DNA of 6,663 nucleotides from Halovenus sp. (GCA_028275145.1 JAQCNG010000014.1:1-6663); one strand, 5' to 3'; positions 1-5,064 are shown, counted from the first letter of the stretch. Notes: generated by a model from the letters alone, not told the origin. Program-made: numbers and translations.

Positions 1-800
1 CTCGCCGCCTCGGCCATCGGGAGCACCTCGTAGCCCTCCATGTGGGCCTCCAGCGCGAGTCGGGGGTCGACCTCGGTGACCACGACGTGGGCGTTCTGGC
101 CCGATGCCTTTCGGGCAACACCTCTCCCGCAGTAGCCGAAGCCGGCGACGACCACCGTCTTGCCGGCGTAGGAGAGGTTGGTGGTCATCGCGATCGAGGA
201 GAGCGCGGACTCGCCCGTGCCGTGGACGTTGTCGAACAGGCGCTTCATCGGTGTGTCGTTGACCGCGATAACGGGGTACTCCAGCGCGTCGTCGTCGGCC
301 ATGGCGCGCAGTCGGTGGACACCGGTCGTTGTCTCCTCGGTGCCGCCGACGATGTCGTCGAGAAGTTCGGGGTGGTCCTCGTGGATAGTAAAGACGAGGT
401 CACCACCGTCGTCGACGGTGATAGTCGGCTCGTGGTCGACGACAGCCTCGATGGCGCCGTAGTACTCCTCGTCGTCGACACCGTGTGCAGCGTAGGAGGT
501 GACACCGTCGACGGCATCGAGCGCGGCGCTCACGTCGTCGTGTGTCGAGAGGGGGTTACAGCCGGTGATGGCCACCTCTGCGCCACCTGTGGCGAGCAGT
601 TCGACGAGCGCCGCCGTTTTTGCCTCGACGTGCATCGCCATGCCGATGCGTTCGCCGGCGAGCGGTTGTTCGTCCTCGAAGCGCTCGCGCAACGCGCCGA
701 GAATCGGCATGTGCTGGTGGGCCCAGTCTATCTTCCGTCGTCCCTCGCGTCGGTCGGCGTCGAGTCGCTTGCCGACCGGAGCTGGTAGAGATGCAGCCAT
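1..800 (-). CDS. ahcY: Adenosylhomocysteinase (SAH hydrolase), C-terminus cut by window edge
   Basis: This cytosolic enzyme hydrolyses S-adenosylhomocysteine (or a close analogue such as S-inosylhomocysteine in some archaea) to homocysteine, relieving product inhibition of methyltransferases. The frame is open from ATG at 800-798 to the left edge, giving 266 codons; the family is about 420-430 residues, so the last third is missing. Visible family motifs are MHVEAKTA (residues 56-63), [10 protein letters not shown] (80-89), DDGGDL, EETTTGV with the Glu at 155-156, and [11 protein letters not shown] with the Lys and Asp at 186 and 190. The NAD-binding glycine motif GFGYCGRG is at 220-227 and is followed by the acidic VTEVDPR strand. 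ATG 800 is chosen because it gives a normal N-terminus ([12 protein letters not shown]); the ATG at 804 is out of frame. There is no Shine-Dalgarno sequence, so the transcript is probably leaderless. Its upstream region is shared with the divergent htrA. Identification is secure; substrate preference (SAH or SIH) cannot be read from sequence. Confidence 0.96.
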   Translation of the reverse strand, partial: MAASLPAPVGKRLDADRREGRRKIDWAHQHMPILGALRERFEDEQPLAGERIGMAMHVEAKTAALVELLATGGAEVAITGCNPLSTHDDVSAALDAVDGVTSYAAHGVDDEEYYGAIEAVVDHEPTITVDDGGDLVFTIHEDHPELLDDIVGGTEETTTGVHRLRAMADDDALEYPVIAVNDTPMKRLFDNVHGTGESALSSIAMTTNLSYAGKTVVVAGFGYCGRGVARKASGQNAHVVVTEVDPRLALEAHMEGYEVLPMAEAA

Positions 801-832
801 ACATAGTTGTAGGCTGGCGGGCGGAAAACACT

Positions 833-856
833 ACCGGACGCGGGATACAGTCCGGT
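833..856. promoter_or_regulatory. Perfect 7-bp dyad upstream of ahcY (operator candidate)
   Basis: ACCGGAC (833-839) and GTCCGGT (850-856) are exact inverted repeats separated by 10 bases. Their centre lies about 45 bases upstream of the ahcY ATG, where the upstream edge of a leaderless haloarchaeal promoter (BRE/TATA) would fall. A dimeric regulator could bind here. No regulator is known from the sequence, and a 7-bp dyad in GC-rich DNA may arise by chance. Confidence 0.3.
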
Positions 857-987
857 CTGTCACGGGTGAACACACGACCCGACAGTCGCCGGAGAGCGGG
901 CTACTGCCCCGGCGGAGACACCGGCCACCAGCCCGCGAGCGAGAGTACTGACCACCGAGCAACAGTGAAAGTCGGGTCGCTTCGTCG

Positions 988-1005
988 CCTCGCGCACACG
1001 CGAGG
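988..1005. promoter_or_regulatory. Perfect 7-bp inverted repeat with 4-base loop upstream of htrA
   Basis: CCTCGCG (988-994) and CGCGAGG (999-1005) flank the loop CACA. The repeat ends 35 bases before the htrA ATG, just upstream of where the TATA/BRE of a leaderless transcript should lie. It could be an operator or, if transcribed, a small hairpin. Function is inferred from position only. Confidence 0.3.
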
Positions 1006-1040
1006 ACAAGATTCACCTGTCTCACGACCGTACAAGATAT

Positions 1041-2201
1041 ATGGACGAGGAACCGCGATTCTCGCGACGTCGACTGCTGGCGGGGGCAGCAACGGGGCTG
1101 TCGGCAGCCGTCGCGGGGTGTGCGCTGGGAGCGCCACAGAGCCGCGAGGAATCACCGTCAGGGTCGGACAGTTTTCCGGACGAGTTCGACAGACCGGGAG
1201 AGAACCCCGGCCAGCCGGAGGCAAACGGCGGACTGAGCGACGTGTACGAGGAGGTGGTCGACTCGGTATCGGCGGTTCGCATCGAAACCGGGGAGGGAAC
1301 CGCCGGCGGGACAGCCTGGGTCTACGACGACTCCGAAAACTACCTCGTGACGAACGAACACGTCGTGCGGGACGCCGACGACCCGTTTATCTGGTTTAAC
1401 GAGAACGGCTGGCGTGAGGCTGCCGTGGTCGGAAAGGACTTCTACAGCGACCTGGCTGTCGTCGAGGTGCTCGACGGGATGCCCGAGACTGCGACGGAGT
1501 TGCCGTTCGTCGAGGAGCCGGTGCCGGTCGGCACGGAGGTAGTCGTCATCGGCAACCCGTTCAGGCTGACGGGTTCGTTCACCACCGGTGTCGTCAGCGG
1601 ACGCAACCGAAACATCGACCTCAGCGACCGGGCCTTCTCGATTGCCGACGGCATCCAGACCGACGCAGCGGTCAACTCGGGCAACAGCGGTGGCCCGCTG
1701 CTGACACCTGACCAGCGGGTCGCGGGCGTTATCAACTCCGGCATCGTGCAGGGCAACAACGTCGGGTTCGCAATCTCGGCACGGATGGCCCGCGAGGTGA
1801 TTCCAAAGCTCATCGAGGACGGCGAGTACAGACACTCCCGGATGGGTGTGCTTCTCCGCGACGTGACACCCAGCATCATCGAGGCCAACAACCTCTCGAA
1901 AACCTGGGGTGTCTACGTCGCCAGGGCACAGGAGGGGACGGCGGCCGACGGTGTCCTGCAGGGCTCCGAGGAGGAGGAGCGGACTGTCAGAGGCCGTCCG
2001 GTCGAGATCGGCGGCGACGTCATCATCGAACTGTCGAACGACGGTGTCACCTGGGCGACACCCACCACAGAGCGCCTCTCGGCGTTTCTCGCACTCCACA
2101 CGCGACCCGGGGACACCATCGACGTCACGGTGTTGCGCAACGGCAGGGAACAGACCGTCGAGCTCACGCTCACCAGTCGCGAGGGAGTCGCCGAACGGTG
2201 A
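1041..2201 (+). CDS. htrA: HtrA/DegP-family serine protease, Tat-exported lipoprotein with one PDZ domain
   Basis: This is a trypsin-like HtrA protease (MEROPS family S1C) expected to degrade or refold damaged proteins outside the cell membrane. The N-terminus carries a twin-arginine motif SRRRLLAG (residues 8-15), a short hydrophobic stretch and a lipobox AVAGC with the lipidated Cys at 27. Residues 28-64 form a polar, acidic linker. The protease domain covers about 66-260 with a complete catalytic triad: His107 in TNEHVV, Asp137 in YSDLAVV and Ser216 in GNSGGPL. The family motif VVVIGNPF is at 167-174. A single PDZ domain follows at about 266-380 (RMGV start, GTAADGVLQ, then GGDVIIEL). An acidic EEEER patch at 309-313 lies where substrate-side loops occur in family PDZ domains. 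The ATG at 1041 is chosen because it gives the full Tat signal. No Shine-Dalgarno is present. The length of 386 residues is normal. The gene is monocistronic, with ahcY divergent and a tRNA downstream. Confidence 0.94.
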   Translation: MDEEPRFSRRRLLAGAATGLSAAVAGCALGAPQSREESPSGSDSFPDEFDRPGENPGQPEANGGLSDVYEEVVDSVSAVRIETGEGTAGGTAWVYDDSENYLVTNEHVVRDADDPFIWFNENGWREAAVVGKDFYSDLAVVEVLDGMPETATELPFVEEPVPVGTEVVVIGNPFRLTGSFTTGVVSGRNRNIDLSDRAFSIADGIQTDAAVNSGNSGGPLLTPDQRVAGVINSGIVQGNNVGFAISARMAREVIPKLIEDGEYRHSRMGVLLRDVTPSIIEANNLSKTWGVYVARAQEGTAADGVLQGSEEEERTVRGRPVEIGGDVIIELSNDGVTWATPTTERLSAFLALHTRPGDTIDVTVLRNGREQTVELTLTSREGVAER

Positions 2202-2219
2202 CAGTGTGTCGGGCGGCGA

Positions 2220-2237
2220 GAAAAACGCTCTTAAACG
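2220..2237 (+). promoter_or_regulatory. Candidate archaeal promoter (BRE + TATA) for tRNA-Gly
   Basis: A purine-rich GAAAAA run (2220-2225) is followed by a TATA-like CTTAAAC (2230-2236). It is the most A/T-rich spot between the htrA stop and the tRNA. Transcription would be expected to start near 2255-2262, giving a leader of about 50 bases for RNase P to remove. The leader contains a small perfect hairpin (GACGG 2274-2278, CCGTC 2283-2287, loop CTCT). Confidence 0.5.
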
Positions 2238-2310
2238 TGGGCTGGATACGTACGGACGCCCGGTTGCGAGGCGGACGGCTCTCCGTCGGACGACAGGGCA
2301 CGAGCGAGGC

Positions 2311-2381
2311 GCGCCGGTGGTCTAGTGGTAGGACATGAGCTTCCCAAGCTCATAGCCCGGGTTCAATTCCCGGCCGGCGCA
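2311..2381 (+). tRNA. tRNA-Gly, anticodon CCC
   Basis: The 71-base sequence folds into a complete cloverleaf by hand. The acceptor stem is GCGCCGG (2311-2317) with CCGGCGC (2374-2380). The D stem is GTCT/GGAC with GG in the loop AGTGGTA. The anticodon stem is TGAGC/GCTCA around the 7-base loop TTCCCAA, with anticodon CCC at 2343-2345. The variable loop is TAGC. The T stem is CCGGG/CCCGG around TTCAATT. The discriminator is A2381. CCA is not encoded, and no intron is present. It reads GGG codons. Its 3' end is duplicated downstream, so this gene has probably served as an integration target. Confidence 0.97.
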
Positions 2382-2382
2382 T
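2361..2382 (+). repeat. Attachment-site core, tRNA-side copy (22 bp)
   Basis: This stretch runs from the last base of the T-stem 5' strand through the discriminator base and one base beyond. It is identical to 2472-2493, 111 bases downstream. A direct repeat of a tRNA 3' half is the classic product of tyrosine-recombinase integration, in which the incoming element restores the tRNA 3' end. That the repeat arose this way is inference; the identity is seen directly. Confidence 0.75.
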
Positions 2383-2425
2383 CCTGGGCCGAACGACCCG
2401 TGAGCCGCGGGTGTACGACGAGGGG

Positions 2426-2478
2426 ATTGAACGAGACCAGACGGGCAGCGAAGCGAGCACGTCTGGCCGTAGTTCAAT
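2426..2478. repeat. Two nested inverted repeats abutting the second att copy
   Basis: An outer pair ATTGAAC (2426-2432) / GTTCAAT (2472-2478) encloses an inner pair CCAGACG (2437-2443) / CGTCTGG (2460-2466). The two arms are separated by 4 and 5 bases, and the central loop is 16 bases. The outer right arm is the start of the second att copy. The structure could be a recombinase-binding arrangement, an element terminus or a transcribed hairpin after the tRNA. The 90 bases between the att copies contain no coding frame worth calling. Confidence 0.55.
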
Positions 2479-2493
2479 TCCCGGCCGGCGCAT
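2472..2493 (+). repeat. Attachment-site core, orphan copy of tRNA-Gly 3' end
   Basis: This is an exact 22-base copy of 2361-2382 (T loop, 3' T stem, 3' acceptor strand, discriminator and one extra base). It has no matching 5' tRNA half: the bases before it (CTGGCCGTA) do not resemble the tRNA. It therefore marks the far border of an integrated segment, or the original tRNA 3' end displaced by an element. Only 89 bases lie between the copies and they encode no integrase, so a deletion remnant or a very small non-autonomous unit is likeliest. Confidence 0.75.
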
Positions 2494-2495
2494 AG

Positions 2496-2522
2496 GGAGA
2501 CGCGACCAGGGGGGGCGTCTCC
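2496..2522 (-). terminator. Perfect 8-bp hairpin downstream of the isoprenoid-synthase-like gene
   Basis: GGAGACGC (2496-2503) and GCGTCTCC (2515-2522) are exact inverted repeats around an 11-base loop containing a run of seven G (on the plus strand). The hairpin starts 3 bases after the orphan att copy and lies about 85-110 bases past the stop of the minus-strand gene. It could help end that transcript. No T-run follows on the minus strand, so the terminator role is uncertain and an element-end role is equally possible. The rest of 2523-2606 shows only short GC-rich dyads. Confidence 0.3.
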
Positions 2523-2606
2523 GGAAGCGAGCGGCGAGGCCACAGACCAGCGGGGTCCGGGCAGGCCCGAGAGACAGACGGAGAGCAACGCGAACCGCGG
2601 GTCGGT

Positions 2607-3773
2607 CTACCCGCTCTGGTCGGGGAGAGTATCGACAGTGTCACGCAGATTGTCCAGGGCGTGGTCGACAGACGTCGTCAGATTTCGTTGCACCAGTGTT
2701 TCGACGTGTGTCAGCAGAACGAACATCCGCGCCACATCGCTGGAGGGGAGCGCATCGAGTCCGCTCAGCAACTGGTCGGTGATGGGCACCTGTATCGGGG
2801 TGTCGTCCACGATATCTCGGACGAGGCGTTCCTGCTCTGGGCGCTCGGCCGCCAGGCAGTTCCGTATCTCCGAGTGTCGACTGGGCGGCACTGTCTCGTC
2901 GACGGGAACCGAACAGATTGTCCGTTGATACCACTCGAGCGCGTCGAGAGCAGCCCCGAGATGCGCCTCGTCGGAGTGGGGTGTCTCCTCGTAGAACCGC
3001 TCGAGCGCTGTCTCGATTCGGCTCTCCCGCTCGACGGCGAGTTCTCGGAGATGTTCGGGCGCGTCCGACTCGAGGAAGTACGTCAGAAACTCCTGTGTGG
3101 TGTTGAACTCTTCCGGACTCTTTTCAACGTAAGCGAGTGGGAGACTCGCAACGTCGTTGTGGATATCCTGGGGGAGGTCCTCGATGTCGTCGATAACTGT
3201 AAGAACAAACAGCGTTTCCTCCGAGGAGACTCGAATCGCCTCGAGTGACGACGAGTAGGGTCCCGACTCGACGACTGTGAGCGGAAGCTCTCCCCAGGTG
3301 ACACCCCGCTCCTCGGTTCGTGAGACCAACTCCTCGGGTCCGGGATTCGTCGGGGAGACGGCCTCCTCCCGGAGCTGTCCCGACCCGATTTCGCGGAGTT
3401 TCGTGGTTATCCGCTCGACGTCGTACTCGTCGGGGAGCGAGCGGAGTTCCTCCATCAGGTGGGTGAACACGATGTCACCACCAGTTACATGACTGTTCAG
3501 GAACTCCTTTCTGTCGCTGTCCCGGGTGTCGATCTCGTCGATTGCGTCGTCGTGTACACTGCTGGCGATAAACGCGTAGGTGGGAATCAGTGCCGTCGTT
3601 TCGGCGGTCGCTCTGTTCTCCGAGTCGAGCGCAGTCAGATAGTACGGTATCAGCCCGAACGTTCCGCCCTGATTCAGATACTGCCGGAGAGTGCTCTGTC
3701 TCTCCCGGGGAATGGCGTCGAAGAGGTCCGCTAACATCGGTTTTATATCGCTGTCAGTGCTCGCGTCTGCCAT
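2607..3773 (-). CDS. Class I isoprenoid-synthase-fold protein (prenyltransferase/terpene-synthase-like), function unknown
   Basis: The 388-residue protein resembles trans-polyprenyl diphosphate synthases in the order and spacing of motifs (numbered from ATG 3773). HDDAIDE at 74-80 is a first DDxxD motif. GGD at 98-100 and a GQLRE helix at 132-136 follow. DDIEDLPQD at 195-203 is a second DDxxD motif, then SLPLAYV. The two Asp-rich motifs lie 120 residues apart, as in that family, and would bind the Mg2+-diphosphate. Features of true elongases are altered. The N-terminal GGKRxRP motif reads GGTFGLIP (36-43), and the RRG after the first motif is replaced by RDSDRKEF. The IPP-binding basic residues therefore seem lost, hinting at a cyclase or another diphosphate-using class I enzyme. 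About 165 residues after the second motif are unrecognised and partly helical. A GTG at 3785 in the same frame is an alternative start. GC is visibly lower than in neighbours (about 55% in one counted line). The gene sits beside a tRNA att scar with no prenyl-pathway neighbours. Fold fairly confident; reaction unknown. Confidence 0.75.
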   Translation of the reverse strand: MADASTDSDIKPMLADLFDAIPRERQSTLRQYLNQGGTFGLIPYYLTALDSENRATAETTALIPTYAFIASSVHDDAIDEIDTRDSDRKEFLNSHVTGGDIVFTHLMEELRSLPDEYDVERITTKLREIGSGQLREEAVSPTNPGPEELVSRTEERGVTWGELPLTVVESGPYSSSLEAIRVSSEETLFVLTVIDDIEDLPQDIHNDVASLPLAYVEKSPEEFNTTQEFLTYFLESDAPEHLRELAVERESRIETALERFYEETPHSDEAHLGAALDALEWYQRTICSVPVDETVPPSRHSEIRNCLAAERPEQERLVRDIVDDTPIQVPITDQLLSGLDALPSSDVARMFVLLTHVETLVQRNLTTSVDHALDNLRDTVDTLPDQSG

Positions 3774-3842
3774 TTTGTAACTCACATATCTGTTGTGGAT
3801 TCAAAAAGATTGTTACCCGGTTATGTTGAGAGTGTCACAGTG

Positions 3843-3849
3843 TATATAA
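3843..3849. promoter_or_regulatory. TATA box candidate (TATATAA)
   Basis: This is the best TATA match in the window and stands out in GC-rich DNA. Being nearly palindromic, it does not show direction. It could serve the minus-strand gene through a short leader, or a plus-strand transcript with a long structured leader or a separate small RNA. Confidence 0.45.
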
Positions 3850-3996
3850 CTTGGGCGTGCGGTGGTTCGGCAACTCCGGCGAGCAGGCGGTCAGATACAC
3901 AACAGAGACGCGCTACACAGGCAGAGTGGCGAGCAAAGCACGACCCAGAGAGGTCGAACGGACCCGAGAGTGTCTGTCAGCTGGGCGAGAGCGTGA

Positions 3997-4030
3997 CCAC
4001 AGTTGCGTGAACACAAGATGGTAACTGTGG
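3997..4030. promoter_or_regulatory. Perfect 8-bp dyad (CCACAGTT...AACTGTGG) before the 168-aa gene
   Basis: CCACAGTT (3997-4004) and AACTGTGG (4023-4030) are exact inverted repeats. As RNA the stem extends by a G-U and a C-G pair to 10 bp with a 14-base loop (4007-4020). It ends 18 bases before ATG 4049 and covers the place where the core promoter of a leaderless transcript would lie. That suggests a repressor site, or a 5'-leader hairpin if transcription starts further upstream. No TATA-like box is seen at the standard distance from this ATG. Confidence 0.4.
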
Positions 4031-4048
4031 CGTCCACTACACGGGCGT

Positions 4049-4555
4049 ATGACCGACTGGACAGAGGAGTATGCACGGACTGACAGTCTGGACGAGAGGT
4101 ACAGACTGTTGCGCGAGGAGCTCACACGCCTGCGGGAACACGGACGGGAGACCGACCGGTTCGACCCAGATACGGTTGCCGACACGGTCCGGGAACTGAA
4201 CGAGGAGGTCGACGGCGACCTGGTCGTGTTCGTGGCGAACGACTTCGGACTGCCCGTTGCCTACCGGCCGGCCGGAACCGGGTTCTGGGTGCAGGATGCC
4301 GTTCGGCAGTCCATCCTCGAGGAGAAGTACGACGATTCACAGCCACACCTCGACAAACTGCGACAGGTCATTCTCGAGCGTCACGCCGGCGTGCACAAGG
4401 CCATCGTGGCGGAGGTAGACGGGAGTTCGCTCCGATATCACCTCCCCGAGGGCTCGAACGAGTCGACGAACTTCGTCACCGTACGGGAGATGGTCGGACT
4501 GGTCGATTACACCACAAACAGCGACCAGAGAGAGGGACTCTCGGGGACGTACTGA
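4049..4555 (+). CDS. Uncharacterised acidic haloarchaeal protein, 168 residues
   Basis: I do not recognise a family. The frame begins at ATG 4049 (MTDWTEEYART) without a Shine-Dalgarno. Residues about 14-35 are charged, Leu/Arg/Glu-rich and could form a helix or short coiled coil (RYRLLREELTRLREH). Residues about 55-130 look like a compact alpha/beta domain, with a beta-strand-like DLVVFVANDFGLPVAY, a helix around FWVQDAVRQSILEEKY, and a strand-like HKAIVAEVDGSSLRYHL. The C-terminal 30 residues are polar. There is no signal peptide, membrane segment, cysteine cluster or nucleotide-binding motif, so it is predicted cytosolic. Amino-acid composition and GC look typical of the host, which supports a real gene. 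The next gene starts 92 bases later with its own TATA-like box, so the two are probably not co-transcribed. A role for the dyad just upstream is possible. Confidence 0.75.
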   Translation: MTDWTEEYARTDSLDERYRLLREELTRLREHGRETDRFDPDTVADTVRELNEEVDGDLVVFVANDFGLPVAYRPAGTGFWVQDAVRQSILEEKYDDSQPHLDKLRQVILERHAGVHKAIVAEVDGSSLRYHLPEGSNESTNFVTVREMVGLVDYTTNSDQREGLSGTY

Positions 4556-4611
4556 CCGGCCCGTGACCACAGAGAGCGGACCCAGACCGAGGGGACACAC
4601 GCGAACCCCGA

Positions 4612-4620
4612 CATTAATGT
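4612..4620 (+). promoter_or_regulatory. TATA-like box for the TRAM-domain gene
   Basis: CATTAATGT at 4612-4620 is the only A/T-rich patch in the 92 bases between the two plus-strand genes. It lies 28-36 bases before ATG 4648, as expected for a leaderless haloarchaeal transcript. There is no Shine-Dalgarno before the ATG. Confidence 0.5.
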
Positions 4621-4647
4621 ACACCCCCTGCGACACTCTAGCCACGG

Positions 4648-5064
4648 ATGGTCGAAATACCTGATTCACTACGGAGTCTGTTCACCGCGCGGGTTGAGGA
4701 ACGCGGCGGTCGATATCTCATCGAGGTTCCCAAATCAGAGGTCGAACACGAGGCGGCGCTTCCAGGGGAGACGTACCGCGTCGCAATCCTGCCGACGCCG
4801 GAGCAGGCCACGGGGTCGACGGAGACGTCCTCGTCAGAACAGGAGCACGACAGCGGTCCGCCGGACCCGCCGGTCGACGAGGGCGAGGTCCGGGACGTCA
4901 CAATCGAGTCGGTCGGCGACCAGGGTGACGGCATCGCCAAGGTCGAGCGTGGCTACGTTGTTATCGTTCCGGATGCGAGACCCGGCGACCAACCGACAGT
5001 CGAGATAGAGCAGGTAAAGGAGAACGTCGCCTTCGCGCGCGTCATCGACGGTCCTCGCCGGTAA
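4648..5064 (+). CDS. TRAM-domain protein (probable RNA-binding), with haloarchaeal N-terminal extension
   Basis: The protein has 138 residues. The C-terminal part, about residues 77-134, matches a TRAM domain, a small OB-like beta-barrel that binds RNA. It shows EGEVRDVTIESVGDQGDGIA, then GYVVIVPDARPGD and ENVAFARVI, with the characteristic G-x-G-I-A turn and the PGD before the last strands. Stand-alone archaeal TRAM proteins have been described as RNA chaperones, cold-responsive in methanogens; the same role here is inferred. The N-terminal segment (1-50, IPDSLRSLFTARVEERGGRY) looks like a second small beta-rich unit. It joins the TRAM domain through a disordered linker rich in Ser, Glu, Pro and Gln (52-76). 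No methyltransferase or MiaB radical-SAM domain is attached, unlike TRAM in tRNA-modifying enzymes. It is transcribed alone, convergent with ilvD. The last codons lie in a tandem duplication that includes the stop. Confidence 0.88.
   Translation: MVEIPDSLRSLFTARVEERGGRYLIEVPKSEVEHEAALPGETYRVAILPTPEQATGSTETSSSEQEHDSGPPDPPVDEGEVRDVTIESVGDQGDGIAKVERGYVVIVPDARPGDQPTVEIEQVKENVAFARVIDGPRR

Larger units (their letters stand above)
801..1040. promoter_or_regulatory. Divergent intergenic region between ahcY and htrA
   Basis: These 240 bases separate two divergent genes and must hold both promoters. No convincing coding frame was seen. Neither side has a strong TATA box. The best minus-strand candidate is the T-rich stretch GTGTTTTCC (plus positions about 825-833), 25-33 bases before the ahcY ATG. 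On the htrA side only a weak A/T patch near 1010-1016 lies at the expected distance. Two perfect dyads, one per promoter (833-856 and 988-1005), are listed separately. No start in this region has a Shine-Dalgarno sequence. Confidence 0.5.
3774..4048. promoter_or_regulatory. Divergent intergenic region with strong TATA box
   Basis: This region of about 270 bases separates the isoprenoid-synthase-like gene (minus) from the 168-residue gene (plus). On the minus strand, CTTTTTGA (plus positions 3802-3809) lies about 30 bases before ATG 3773 and fits a leaderless promoter. The clearest TATA sequence, TATATAA at 3843-3849, works in either direction. On minus it would give a leader of about 45 bases. 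On plus it would start an RNA near 3873, about 175 bases before the next gene. No believable coding frame was seen; the open plus frame at 3795-4010 lacks family features. A long dyad at 3997-4030 is listed separately. Confidence 0.45.

Noticed and set aside
42..788. Long plus-strand open frame (248 codons) across the left end
   Set aside because: It is antisense to ahcY, which has unmistakable family motifs on the minus strand. The composition (Val/Asp/Gly/Arg-rich, no domain) is typical of a shadow frame in GC-rich DNA.
831..1025. Minus-strand open frame of 64 codons between ahcY and htrA
   Set aside because: It has basic, Arg-rich low-quality composition, overlaps both promoters and dyads, and shows no domain or plausible start signal.
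1158..2099. Minus-strand open frame of 313 codons
   Set aside because: It lies wholly antisense to htrA, whose Tat signal, catalytic triad and PDZ domain are clear. The reverse frame shows no motif.
2472..2493. A second tRNA gene at the repeat
   Set aside because: Only the 3' part is present. There is no D arm, anticodon arm or 5' acceptor strand before it.
2322..2588. Minus-strand open frame of 88 codons over the tRNA and its repeat
   Set aside because: It is the reverse translation of the tRNA and the att copy; the repeated CAGRELN peptide comes from the duplicated tRNA 3' end. This is a well-known kind of false gene.
3795..4010. Plus-strand open frame of 71 codons in the divergent intergenic region
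   Set aside because: The predicted peptide is Arg/Ser/Gln-rich and unlike acidic haloarchaeal proteins. The TATA box at 3843 lies inside it rather than upstream.
3992..4572. 11-base direct repeat CGTGACCACAG flanking the 168-residue gene (3992-4002 and 4562-4572)
   Set aside because: Several 11-base matches are expected by chance in a window of this size. It has no extension, terminal inverted repeats or target-site features, so it is not evidence of a mobile element.
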